Shown: piece by piece, positions 9,796 through 18,443 of the stretch
Layout: the number at the start of each line of letters is the position of its first letter
Numbering within the stretch: position 1 is the first letter of the stretch
NCBI RefSeq assembly: GCF_900090275.1
Contig: NZ_LT607755.1
Location: 5,952,001 to 6,016,000, forward strand
Source of the DNA: Micromonospora zamorensis
Lineage (GTDB): Bacteria; Actinomycetota; Actinomycetes; Mycobacteriales; Micromonosporaceae
Reading direction: 5' to 3'
Length of the DNA: 64,000 nucleotides
The notes under the pieces: generated by a model
Seen by the model: only the letters and a program-made list of their open reading frames with translations
Told to the model about the DNA's origin: nothing
The model's database searches: none
Made by a program: the position numbers and the translations under genes

Positions 9796-10986
9796 TCAGC
9801 CCGGGGTGCGACAGGTGGCATCGATGCGGTGGACCGGGCGGACCCGCCGACCCATGCCCTCCAACAGTGAATCCTCGACGTGGAAGTCGTGAATGCGCAG
9901 TTGGTGGCGGGGCAACTCCTCCTCGCTCGGGCAGAGCACCTGCGCGCGGACCAGATCGACCGGCACGTACCGGACGCCGCCCTGCTCCTGAAGGATCACC
10001 ATGTTGACGTCGTCAGTGGTGACCACGTGCCCGCGTACGTCCTCGGTCGGCCCGTTCTCCTCGCCGACGGTGGTGACGGTCAGCGGCAACACCGGCGTGC
10101 TGATCACCGGCACCGCGGCCCAGACCAGCGTGGCCAGGACCGCCACCTCGGTCGCCGACGCCAGCGGCCGGATCACCACACCCGGCAGCGGTCCGGCGAT
10201 GAACAGGGCCAGCAGCGGCGGCACCACGATGAGCGCCAGCACCAGCCCCTCGTCGCCCTGCCGCACCGCTTCTCGCAGGGTGGGCAGCATCAGCCAGCCG
10301 TACCCGGCCAGCAGCGCGACGATGATCAGCAGCCGTGGCAGCACCCGTTCGTGCAGGCGCGCGGGACGGAGTTGGAACGCGGCCACGAATGCCGGCAGCA
10401 GCAGCGGGAGATAGAGCAGCGGCCAGGTGATCAGGGCGAGCAGGAAGCTGGCCAGCACCACCCAGGCGGGGGTGATGTCGGCCCAGCGGGCGAAGAGCGG
10501 ACGGCGACGGGCACCCGGCGGCAGCCGGTCGGCGCTGACGGCCAGCACCGCGCCGAGCGCGAAGACGGCGACCAGGCCGGTCGAGAGCAGCCGAGCTGCC
10601 GTGGTCAGGAAGCCGGCGAGCAGATTGACCGGCCCGACGTTCGCCACCAGCAGCAGTGTGGTCTGGAGTTCGCCGCCGGCCTCCACCCCGAGGCGGAGCA
10701 CCGAGAAGATCGCCGGTACGCCCACCACGGCGGTCCAGAACGACTGGCTGGCGCGAGCGCGTCGCTCCGCCGGGTCCCAGCGGACCCGCCCGGGCTCGAC
10801 GTCGGCGATGATCGGCTCGGCGGGTTCGGCGACGGGCACACCGGCTGGCCAGTCGACACCGTCCACCCCGGCGGGCGGCGCCGACTCCGTACCGTCGATT
10901 GCCGGTGCGGCTGCGACGCCCGGCACGGAGCTGCGGGGCGGCGGGACTGTGCCGTCGCCGCCGGCGGCGGTGGTCGCCGCGCTCAC
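9796..10986 (-). CDS. Polytopic membrane protein, partner of the binding lipoprotein
   Basis: The GTG start at 10986 overlaps the TGA of the binding-protein gene, so the pair is coupled. The product has 396 residues. The first ~75 are rich in Ala, Pro and Gly and probably disordered. About eight hydrophobic segments follow (for example VVLASFLLALITWPLLYLPL and LLIIVALLAGYGWLML). A polar C-terminal domain of about 100 residues (TTDDVNMVILQEQGGVRYVP) comes last. I recognise no enzyme or transporter motif. Coupling to a solute-binding lipoprotein suggests a receptor or signalling role, perhaps like mycobacterial GlnX, but this is inference. Confidence 0.75.
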   Translation of the reverse strand: MSAATTAAGGDGTVPPPRSSVPGVAAAPAIDGTESAPPAGVDGVDWPAGVPVAEPAEPIIADVEPGRVRWDPAERRARASQSFWTAVVGVPAIFSVLRLGVEAGGELQTTLLLVANVGPVNLLAGFLTTAARLLSTGLVAVFALGAVLAVSADRLPPGARRRPLFARWADITPAWVVLASFLLALITWPLLYLPLLLPAFVAAFQLRPARLHERVLPRLLIIVALLAGYGWLMLPTLREAVRQGDEGLVLALIVVPPLLALFIAGPLPGVVIRPLASATEVAVLATLVWAAVPVISTPVLPLTVTTVGEENGPTEDVRGHVVTTDDVNMVILQEQGGVRYVPVDLVRAQVLCPSEEELPRHQLRIHDFHVEDSLLEGMGRRVRPVHRIDATCRTPG

Positions 10987-11924
10987 TTCGTGGGCGCCTT
11001 GTCGTCGAAGTCGACCAGCTTCGGCACCTCCAGCGGCTGCGGCTGGCGCTTCTCGGCCTTGAGCCACGGACCCAGCGTCCGGTTGTACGAGGTCTGCCAC
11101 GGGCTCGCCTGCTCGTCGCGCCCCTGCTGGTAGCTCTTCTGCAGGAAGAACGCGACCAGGTCGCGCAGTGCCGGGTCACCGATCGGCACGCCGACGCCCA
11201 GCAGCTCGCTGGTGCCGAACGGCATGTCGACGATCTCGAACTCCTTCGGGTGGCGCGCCAGGAAGCCGGCGAGGATCGTCTCGTCGGAGCTGACCGCGTC
11301 GTAGCGGCCCGCCCGGATGCCGGCGACGCAGTCACCGACGGTCTTCACGACCAGGGCCTTGACCTGGTGACCTCCCAGCTCGGCCTCGGAGGTGGAGCCG
11401 CCACTGGTGCAGATCTTGTAGTCCGGGTTACGGAGGTCCTCGATGGTGCTGATCTTGCCTCTCAGCCGCGTCGGCACCATCACCTCCTGCGTGGTGACAA
11501 AGTACGGCCCGGCGAAGCTCACCACCTTCTTACGCTCCTCGGTGATGGAGAAGCTGGACACCACGAGGTCGACAGTGCCGCCCTGCAACGCGGGGATCCG
11601 CTCCTCGGTGGCCACCGGAACGAACTCCAGCCGCTGGTCCCCCTCGTAGCCGAGGGAGGCCGCTATGTATTTGGCGATCTCGACGTCGAACCCGACGTGC
11701 TGCCCGTTGCGCAGCTCACCCATCAGCGGCTCGTTCGTGGCGACGCCGATGCGCAACTTCGACTGACCGTAGATGTGCGTCTCGCGCATCTTCTCCTGCA
11801 CCGAGGGCAGGTCCGGTTCCCGCCGGCTGTCGCACCCAGCGGCGGCGGCAAGGGTGAGCGTGAGGGCCACCGCCAGCGTCGACGCGACCGAGCGGAGCCG
11901 GGACTGCGAACTGCCTGCGTTCAT
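10983..11924 (-). CDS. Solute-binding lipoprotein, amino-acid type (SBP_bac_3)
   Basis: The 313-residue product starts at ATG 11924. A signal peptide (residues 1-30) ends in a lipobox, AAGC, with Cys31 as the lipid anchor. The mature part is a family 3 binding protein: LRIGVATNEPLMGE, GFDVEIAKYIAASLG, ALQGGTVDLVVSSFSITEER and FAGPYFVTTQEVMV. These proteins bind glutamate, glutamine or related polar amino acids outside the membrane. No permease or ATPase gene is nearby; the coupled downstream gene encodes a different kind of membrane protein. The setting recalls GlnH of the mycobacterial GlnH-GlnX-PknG sensing system. Confidence 0.88.
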   Translation of the reverse strand: MNAGSSQSRLRSVASTLAVALTLTLAAAAGCDSRREPDLPSVQEKMRETHIYGQSKLRIGVATNEPLMGELRNGQHVGFDVEIAKYIAASLGYEGDQRLEFVPVATEERIPALQGGTVDLVVSSFSITEERKKVVSFAGPYFVTTQEVMVPTRLRGKISTIEDLRNPDYKICTSGGSTSEAELGGHQVKALVVKTVGDCVAGIRAGRYDAVSSDETILAGFLARHPKEFEIVDMPFGTSELLGVGVPIGDPALRDLVAFFLQKSYQQGRDEQASPWQTSYNRTLGPWLKAEKRQPQPLEVPKLVDFDDKAPTK

Positions 11925-12080
11925 GGGCGACCTCGCTGCCGGATGAGCTTGCGGGACACCGAGAGTAGCGGCTCTTGTCCATTGAGTGTGGACGTCGTCG
12001 GCCTTGTCGGCGGGTCCTGGCGGATCGACGGCGATCTGCGCGGCGGTCGGTTCTGCGGTTGACAGCCGGCCCCGTGGCGA

Positions 12081-12086
12081 CATGCT
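12081..12086 (+). promoter_or_regulatory. Candidate -10 box (CATGCT) of a leaderless promoter
   Basis: CATGCT lies exactly 6 nt before the GTG at 12093, with no ribosome-binding site in between. It is weaker than the TANNNT boxes elsewhere in the window, as the first base is C. Confidence 0.4.
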
Positions 12087-12092
12087 GGACAG

Positions 12093-12437
12093 GTGAGTCG
12101 ATTGCCCAGACCCGATGCGCGGACGGTGGCGGTGCTCGCGGCGCTGGGAGCCCTCGCGCCGCTGGTCATGCTGGTCATCTGGCGCCGACAAGATCTTGTC
12201 GGCGTGGTCCTCGCGCTACTCTGCGTCCTGTTGACCATGGTGGCCGGGGTCGCCGTCTCCGCCGCGCGTCAGGCCGACGACCCGGAGCCGGCGGACCGGT
12301 CGGCGACCGTCGGGCCGCCCGAGCTGATGCCGTACGGGATCGACGCGGACACCCTCGACGCCCTGGACAGCCGGGCCACCCTGCGTGCGGTACGTGACCG
12401 GCGGCGCGGGTCGAACGGACTCAGCGGCGGCCGGTGA
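12093..12437 (+). CDS. Small two-span membrane protein, unknown function
   Basis: The 114-residue product begins VSRLPRPDARTVAVLAALGA. It has two hydrophobic segments (residues about 12-30 and 36-56) separated by a short WRRQD turn. A charged cytoplasmic tail (LMPYGIDADTLDALDSRATL) follows. The 3' end overlaps the convergent kinase gene by 17 bp. I do not recognise the family. The hairpin topology and position between a binding lipoprotein and a kinase could mean an accessory membrane partner; no sequence evidence proves it. Confidence 0.65.
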   Translation: MSRLPRPDARTVAVLAALGALAPLVMLVIWRRQDLVGVVLALLCVLLTMVAGVAVSAARQADDPEPADRSATVGPPELMPYGIDADTLDALDSRATLRAVRDRRRGSNGLSGGR

Positions 12438-13920
12438 GGGTGGGCGCGGCGAGCGCGTCCACGCCCCGCCCGGCCAGGCACCGGTACGTCCGGTCGATGC
12501 TGCCGTCGACCGGCGGTAGCACCTCCAGGTGCCAGCCGCTCGGCTCGGCGATCCCGGTGGTCAAACGGAACGTCGTGGCGCTGCACACCTGCCGGACCGG
12601 GGCAGCGGCGACCACCTCGTCGTAGTCGGCACCGACCAGCGCCACCGGCAAAATCCCCTCGGCGTACGTCTCCCAGGTGTGCCGGCCGGCGCAGGGAAGC
12701 CGGACTGCCTCGGCGCGGCTGCCGCGGATCCGCACCGGGCCGAAGCACTCCAGCTCGGGCAGGCAGCGGGCGCCCTCGGGCAGGGCGGTCGGCGAGCCGG
12801 CGCCGGTCACGCAGCCGGGCAGCGGGCCGGTGGCCGGGGCGGCGACCTGGGTGACCGACGGGCTCGGGGTGGGTGATGGCGCCCGGTCGGCGACCCAGGC
12901 CCCGGCGGTGGCGGAAGCGGCGAGCGCCAGCACTCCCGCGCCGCCGAGGAACCAGCGCCGCCAGCGCCGGCCGCCGGTCACCACCTGCTGAGTGTCCTCA
13001 ATGGGCGGGCGGGGCACCGGCTGACTGGCCGCGTACGGGCCGGAGAGGGTCACGCCGCCGCTGACCGGGGCACCGCTGACCGGGGCCGACGGTGAGCCGA
13101 GGGGCAGGTTGGCGAGCAGGTCGTGCAGTTCGAGGGCGGAGGGACGCGCGGCCGGGTCGTTGGCCATGCCGAGGCGCAGGACGTCGATCAGCTCGTCCGG
13201 TACGCCCGGCAGGGCGGGAAGCGGCTGGTTGAACAACTCCAGCACGGTGACCAGGCTGGGGTTGCGCTCGGACTGCCAGCGGGGCGGCCGGCCGTGCATC
13301 ACCGCGTAGAGGGTGGCGCAGAGCGCGTACACGTCGACGGCCGGCGACGGCGGGCTGTGGCTGAACATCTCCGGTGGCGCGTACGCCGGGGTGAGCACCT
13401 CCAGGGTGACCGAGGCGTCCCGGTGCTCGGCGAGCACGGCCAGCCCGAAGTCGGCGAGCACTGCCGAGTTGAAGTGCGAGTGGAGGATGTTGGCGGGCTT
13501 GACGTCGCGGTGCAGCACTCCGGCCCCGTGCGAGTGGGCCAGCGCGTCGGCGATCTTGATGCCGAGGTCACGGGCCTCCACCGGGCCCAGCGGCGACGTA
13601 CGCATCCGTTCGGCGTACGAGCCGTCGCAGAGTTCCATGATCAGGTAGGGGTGCTGGTCGACGGTGACCCCGACGTCGAAGAGGTCCACCACGTGCGGGT
13701 GTGACGACATCCGGCCGGCAGCCCGCGCCTCGCGCAGGAAACGGGCCTGATCCCGCTCGCTGTCCAGCGTCCGGTTTTCTACCTTGACGGCGACCTCGCG
13801 ACCCACCGAGATCTGGGTGGCCTGGTAGACGGTCGCGTAGCCGCCTCGGGCAAAGACCCGCAAATCCGTCAGACCGGGCACGATCGGAACTCGCAAGCCG
13901 CCGGTCGGGGTGTCGGTCAC
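12421..13920 (-). CDS. Transmembrane Ser/Thr protein kinase
   Basis: The 499-residue protein starts at GTG 13920. Residues about 15-275 form a Hanks-type kinase domain: glycine loop FARGGYATVYQA, Lys46 in VAVKVE, the catalytic loop HRDVKPANIL (Asp139, Lys141, Asn144), DFG with Asp157, and APPE in place of APE. A Pro-rich juxtamembrane stretch leads to one membrane span (about 323-344). The extracellular domain (345-499) has several cysteines that could form disulfides; no PASTA repeat is seen. The kinase should face the cytoplasm and sense an external signal. A -10 box 6 nt upstream predicts a leaderless mRNA. Confidence 0.92.
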   Translation of the reverse strand: MTDTPTGGLRVPIVPGLTDLRVFARGGYATVYQATQISVGREVAVKVENRTLDSERDQARFLREARAAGRMSSHPHVVDLFDVGVTVDQHPYLIMELCDGSYAERMRTSPLGPVEARDLGIKIADALAHSHGAGVLHRDVKPANILHSHFNSAVLADFGLAVLAEHRDASVTLEVLTPAYAPPEMFSHSPPSPAVDVYALCATLYAVMHGRPPRWQSERNPSLVTVLELFNQPLPALPGVPDELIDVLRLGMANDPAARPSALELHDLLANLPLGSPSAPVSGAPVSGGVTLSGPYAASQPVPRPPIEDTQQVVTGGRRWRRWFLGGAGVLALAASATAGAWVADRAPSPTPSPSVTQVAAPATGPLPGCVTGAGSPTALPEGARCLPELECFGPVRIRGSRAEAVRLPCAGRHTWETYAEGILPVALVGADYDEVVAAAPVRQVCSATTFRLTTGIAEPSGWHLEVLPPVDGSIDRTYRCLAGRGVDALAAPTLTGRR

Positions 13921-13926
13921 CGCTCG

Positions 13927-13932
13927 AAAATA
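13927..13932 (-). promoter_or_regulatory. -10 box (TATTTT) of a leaderless promoter for the kinase
   Basis: Read on the minus strand, TATTTT ends 6 nt before the GTG at 13920. It is the best -10 match among the leaderless candidates here, and no Shine-Dalgarno sequence is present. Confidence 0.6.
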
Positions 13933-13950
13933 CCCAACCCGACCGATGGC

Positions 13951-14454
13951 TCAGCGCACCGCGTCCGCCGGAGCGGCACCGGCCGGACCGGTACCCTCCT
14001 CAGCGTCCGCAGTCGCCCCGGCACCGTCGGACGTCACCACGTCGCCAGCCGGCGCGCCCCGGCGGGCGTCCAGGCGCAGGCCGACGGCGGTGGCCACCGC
14101 CCCCAGGCCTTCCCAGGCCGCCACGCCGAAGAACCGGCCCGGAGCGATGTCGGCCAGCACCGCGATGGTGAACACGGTGAACGTGACCAGCCGGAAGACG
14201 ACGGTGAACCGGTAGAACACCCGCCACTCGGTGACCGTGGCCAGCAGGTAGTAGACGCCCATGTTGAACGCCGCCATCGAGGACGCCAGCAGGAACGTGC
14301 CGGTGTGGTCACCGACGGCACGCGTCTCCGGCACCTCGAACCCGAGCATGCGCAACTGCGCCTCCGGCCAGAGCAGCCCGACCGTGCCCATCACCAGCGC
14401 CAACACGCCGAAGACCGCGATGGTCCAGCCCGCGATGGAACGCGGCAGCTTCAT
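13951..14454 (-). CDS. Four-span integral membrane protein, unknown function
   Basis: The 167-residue protein starts at ATG 14454 behind a GGGAGG site. It carries about four hydrophobic segments: AGWTIAVFGVLALVMGTVGL, the TFLLASSMAAFNMGVYYLLA segment, TFTVFTIAVLADI and FGVAAWEGLGAVATAVGL. An acidic Ala/Gly-rich tail follows. I recognise only a general resemblance to small actinobacterial membrane proteins of DUF type. It lies upstream of, and in the same direction as, the kinase gene; the 30-bp gap holds the kinase's own predicted promoter. Confidence 0.7.
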   Translation of the reverse strand: MKLPRSIAGWTIAVFGVLALVMGTVGLLWPEAQLRMLGFEVPETRAVGDHTGTFLLASSMAAFNMGVYYLLATVTEWRVFYRFTVVFRLVTFTVFTIAVLADIAPGRFFGVAAWEGLGAVATAVGLRLDARRGAPAGDVVTSDGAGATADAEEGTGPAGAAPADAVR

Positions 14455-14572
14455 GAAGGGCCTCCCCAGGCACGGCGACGATCACACTGTGGACCGGCAC
14501 ACGGTGGTGACACGCTAGCCGCTCACCCCGACCGCCACATCCCCGGAACCGGCAGAAACCGTGCCACCCACG

Positions 14573-14673
14573 CGCCTGCCGCGTTGATCGGTGCGGTCGT
14601 CGCACTCGCCTGCCGCGTTGATCAAGAGGTTTCGGTCACCGGGAGCCTGATTCCTGACGCAAACCTCTTGATC
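14573..14673. repeat. Direct and inverted repeats, GATC-edged, possible terminator
   Basis: A 17-bp direct repeat (CGCCTGCCGCGTTGATC) occurs at 14573-14589 and 14607-14623. The second copy runs into a 13-bp perfect inverted repeat, GATCAAGAGGTTT (14620-14632) with AAACCTCTTGATC (14661-14673). It lies beyond the 3' end of the large cyclase gene and may end its transcription. Confidence 0.7.
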
Positions 14674-14723
14674 ACCGAGGGTCAGGCGGGGTGGGGGTGG
14701 GTGGGGCAGGGTGGGTGGTGGGG

Positions 14724-17700
14724 TCAGGTGAGGGCGGGGGTCAGGCGGGCGCGGAGGGCGTCGGCAGCGGCGCGTTCGCTGCGCTGCTCGGTCGCGTACG
14801 CCAGGCGGACCGCCTCGTCCGCGCTGGCCAGGGCCTCCGTCGGCTGGCCGCAGGCAGCCAGCGCCTCGGCCAGCACGCTGGCCGCGATCACCTGACTACG
14901 CACGTCCTCGGCCGGCGCGGTGACCGCCCGGCGGGCCCAGTCCAACGCCTGCTCCCGCTGACCGTGGGCGAGCAGCGCCGCCGCGTACTGGGCCATCGTC
15001 TGGCGACGGGAGAAGAGCAGCGAGGGCGCGTTCGCGGCGGCCGTGGCCACCGGAGCGAGCAACCCGACCGCAGTCGCCGAGTCACCGGCGGCCAGACGGG
15101 CCGTCGCCAGCAGCACCCGGGGCGCCACCTGCGCCGGGGCCTGCGGGTTGTGCGGCTCCACAGCGGTCAGCACCGAGCGGGCCACCCGCTCGGCCGTCTC
15201 GCAGTCGCCCATGTCCAACGCGACGAAGCCGCGCAGCGTGCCGGCCATCCCGGTGAGCAACGGGTGCGAGGTGCGCTCCGCGTACGCCAGGGCGTCGGTG
15301 AGCAGGTCCGCCGCGTGCGCCGGCTCGCCCAGCCCACGCGCCACCACCGCGCGCACCACCAGCGCGAACCCGCGCCCCCAGTCGTCGGAGGCGGCGGCGA
15401 ACTCCCGGTACGCCCGTCGGGCCTCCCGGTCCGCCTCGGCCAGGTCACCCAGCTCGGCCGTGGCGAAGGCGGCCACCGCACGAAGCGTGCCCACCGCCCA
15501 CGCCTCACCGACCCGCTCTCCGAAGGGCAGGAACACCTGCGCCATCCGACACGCCTCGCGCAGTCGGCCGGCGAGCAGTCGGGCGAACGCCGTGGTGCCG
15601 CGCAGCCAGGCCCGCCCGTACGGGTCCTTCAGCTCGGCGAAGAGCCGGGCAGCCCGGCCGAGCACCGCGTCGGTGCCGGCGAAGTCACCCCGGGTGGTGG
15701 TCACCCAGGCCAGGTTCTGCAACGACCAGGCCTGCCCGCGTCGGTCCTTCGCGCCGAGGCTGACCTGGTACGCGGCAGCCAACCGGCTGCTCGCCTGACT
15801 CAGCCGGCCAGCCACGAAGTCGGCCATGCCGAGCCGGCGCATCGCCGTGGCGCGTTGGATGGGCAACTGGCCCGCCGTGGCCACCTGCAACGCCTCCTGC
15901 CAGGCGGTCACCGCCCGACCCTGATCACCGAGGGTTTCCTGGGCCTGCCCCGCGAGCAGCAGCGCGCTGACCCGGGTGACCTCGTCCCCCGCGTTCGCGG
16001 CGATCTTCTCGGCGTACGCCAGCGCGTCGGCCACCCGGCCGACCTGGAGCAGCGCCCGTGCGTGCACCACCCGATCGGCCGCCGGCATGCCGTCGCGAGC
16101 CAACTCGGTGGCGCGCTCGGCGTACTCCACGGCCAGCACCGGCTCACCGGCGGACAGCGACCGGCGGGCGGCCCGGCCGAGCGCGGCGACGCCGAGCGGG
16201 ACCACCGCCCGGGCCGGCGCGTCGGGGCGCAGCTTCACCGCGTCGGCGAGCGTGGCGGCCCGTTCGACGTGCATCGCCACGAAGTCGTCCCGGGCCTCGT
16301 CGGTGAACCCGCCCGGCGCCCCGGCGGCGGCCTCGTTCGCGGGCGCCGCCCAGCGGGCCAGCGCGGCGTGCCGCTCGGCCAGTTCCGCCTTGCTCACCCC
16401 TGCGTACGCGGCCTCCCGCATCAACGGGGTCGCGAACGAGTAGCCGGTGCGGGAGCGGTGCAGCATCCGGCGTTGCAGCAGCTCCTCGACAGCCCTGTCG
16501 AGTTCCACGGCGACCACGGCCGACGGCCGGCCGTCGCGGCCGGCGCGCTGCTCACGCATCGCCTCCAGGGCCCCGGTCGGCACCGTGTCACCGATGACCG
16601 CGGCGTCACGCAGCACCGAACGGGCGTCCGGTGGCAGCGCGTCGATCCGGGCGGCGAGGACGGCGGCGAGGTCGCGGGAGAGCAGCCGGCTGCCCAGCGA
16701 CCCGGGCACCAACCGCCAACCCGTCGACGGGCTCTGGTCGCGTTCGCCGGAGCCGGGACGATCAACCGAGGCGCGCGCACCGGGCGCCTCCTCCGGGGCA
16801 CCGACACCGAACGCCGACTCCGAGGCACGGGCACCGCGCGCCGCCTCCGAGGCGCGGATACCGCGCGCTGTTTCCGTGGTGAGCGCTCCGCGCTCGATGA
16901 GCAGGGTGACCAGCTCGGCCAGGTAGAAGGGGTTGCCCTGAGCGGTGGCGAGCAGCCGGTCCGTGTCGGCCTGCGGCAGCTTGCCGCCGCTGAGGTAACT
17001 GGTGAGCAGCCGCGCCGCGTCGGCACCGCGCAGTGGCGGCAGGGAGTGCACCTCGGCGTCCGCGACCCGGGTCAGCGCGCCGGCCGTACGCACCAGCTCC
17101 GGCCGGCCGAGCAGCAGCACCAGCACCGGGCCGGTGAGCCGGGACAGGGTCAGCCCGAGGGCACTGATCGTCTCGGGGGTGGCGTCGTGCAGGTCGTCCA
17201 CCACGATCACCAGTGGCGCTTCCGAGGCGAGCCCGCTGAGCAGGTTGGCGACAGCGTTCGGCACCGCCTCGGCATCCGCGGCCGGGACGCTCGACCCGCC
17301 CCACTCGCCCGAGTCGGTGCCGCCGTGGGCCGGGAGTTCGCCGTAGCCGAGCAGGGCGAGCAGTTGCTCGACGGCGATCGGGGTGGTCTCGCCGCCGGAG
17401 CGGGCGAGCCGCTGCCCGAGCCGTCGCAACCTCTCGTCCACCGCCGGTCGGGTCAGTGCGGTGGAGGCGTCACTGGGCAGGCCGACGGCGGCACGCACCA
17501 GGTCGGCCAGCGGCGCGAGCCGACGTCGCTCACCGAAGGCGGCACACCGCACCGACAGCACCCGGGCGCCCGTGTGCGCCGCGTACCGGCCAGCGCCCAC
17601 GTCGTACCCGGCGGCGAGGCGCTCGACCTCCGCGGCGAACCGGGACTTGCCGATGCCCGCCTCGGCGGTCATCAGCAGCACCCGCGGGTCACCCTGGTCG

Positions 17701-18443
17701 ATCACCTCGGCGAGCCGGCCGGCGACCCGACCGATCTCCGTCTCCCGGCCGACGTACGGCGCTTCGTCGCCCAGCCCCGAGCGGGTGCCCGGTGCGTCCA
17801 GCAGGCCCAGCAGCTCGTACGCCTCGACCGGCTCACGCTTGCCCTTGAGCCGCAGCGGGCGCAGCGCCCGCCAGGACGACACGTGTCGGGTGGCGGCGGC
17901 GGTGCGGCCGCCGGCGTAGACCGCGCCGACCGCTGCGGCGTCGGCCAGCCGGGCGGCCGTGTTCACCGTGTCGCCGATGACCGTGTATTCGATGGCGGCC
18001 TGGATGCCGGCGATGACGTCGCCGGTGTTCAACCCGACGCGCAGCCCGAGCGGCGCGCCGCCGCCCCGCTCGTCGTCGAGCACCCGGCGGACGGCCCGCT
18101 GCATGGACAGGGCGGCCCGGACGGCGCGTTCGGCGTCGTCCTCGTGCGCCACCGGGGCGCCGAAAACGGCCATGATCCCGTCGCCGGTCAGCTTGTCGAC
18201 GTGCCCGCCGAAGGTCTTCACCGCACCGGCGAGCGCGGCGAGCACCCGGTCGGTGACCGCACCGACCCGTTCCGGGTCGAGGTCCTCCGACCAGGAGGTG
18301 AACTCGGAGAGGTCGCCGAAGAGCACGGTGACCACCCGGCGCTCGGCTGCCGGCAACGTGGCGGCGGCCGGCAGCGCGGCACCGCAGTTGTGGCAGAACC
18401 GCGCGCCGGGAACGGCGACGGTTCCACACACGGGGCAGGTCAC
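14724..18443 (-). CDS. Class III adenylate/guanylate cyclase fused to AAA ATPase and TPR-like repeats
   Basis: This giant protein of 1239 residues starts at GTG 18443, overlapping the upstream stop. It opens with a zinc ribbon (Cys3, Cys6, Cys17, Cys20). A class III cyclase domain follows (about 35-190): metal-binding Asp44 in LFGDLSEF, Asp88 in LTGDGIMAVFG, and the transition-state Asn/Arg in VIGDTVNTAARL. Next is an ATPase module with Walker A AEAGIGKSRF and Walker B LVIVVDDLH. The last ~600 residues are TPR-like helical repeats. Such proteins are thought to couple cyclic-nucleotide synthesis to signal-dependent ATPase/TPR scaffolds. The C-terminus lacks a LuxR HTH. Confidence 0.92.
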   Translation of the reverse strand: MTCPVCGTVAVPGARFCHNCGAALPAAATLPAAERRVVTVLFGDLSEFTSWSEDLDPERVGAVTDRVLAALAGAVKTFGGHVDKLTGDGIMAVFGAPVAHEDDAERAVRAALSMQRAVRRVLDDERGGGAPLGLRVGLNTGDVIAGIQAAIEYTVIGDTVNTAARLADAAAVGAVYAGGRTAAATRHVSSWRALRPLRLKGKREPVEAYELLGLLDAPGTRSGLGDEAPYVGRETEIGRVAGRLAEVIDQGDPRVLLMTAEAGIGKSRFAAEVERLAAGYDVGAGRYAAHTGARVLSVRCAAFGERRRLAPLADLVRAAVGLPSDASTALTRPAVDERLRRLGQRLARSGGETTPIAVEQLLALLGYGELPAHGGTDSGEWGGSSVPAADAEAVPNAVANLLSGLASEAPLVIVVDDLHDATPETISALGLTLSRLTGPVLVLLLGRPELVRTAGALTRVADAEVHSLPPLRGADAARLLTSYLSGGKLPQADTDRLLATAQGNPFYLAELVTLLIERGALTTETARGIRASEAARGARASESAFGVGAPEEAPGARASVDRPGSGERDQSPSTGWRLVPGSLGSRLLSRDLAAVLAARIDALPPDARSVLRDAAVIGDTVPTGALEAMREQRAGRDGRPSAVVAVELDRAVEELLQRRMLHRSRTGYSFATPLMREAAYAGVSKAELAERHAALARWAAPANEAAAGAPGGFTDEARDDFVAMHVERAATLADAVKLRPDAPARAVVPLGVAALGRAARRSLSAGEPVLAVEYAERATELARDGMPAADRVVHARALLQVGRVADALAYAEKIAANAGDEVTRVSALLLAGQAQETLGDQGRAVTAWQEALQVATAGQLPIQRATAMRRLGMADFVAGRLSQASSRLAAAYQVSLGAKDRRGQAWSLQNLAWVTTTRGDFAGTDAVLGRAARLFAELKDPYGRAWLRGTTAFARLLAGRLREACRMAQVFLPFGERVGEAWAVGTLRAVAAFATAELGDLAEADREARRAYREFAAASDDWGRGFALVVRAVVARGLGEPAHAADLLTDALAYAERTSHPLLTGMAGTLRGFVALDMGDCETAERVARSVLTAVEPHNPQAPAQVAPRVLLATARLAAGDSATAVGLLAPVATAAANAPSLLFSRRQTMAQYAAALLAHGQREQALDWARRAVTAPAEDVRSQVIAASVLAEALAACGQPTEALASADEAVRLAYATEQRSERAAADALRARLTPALT

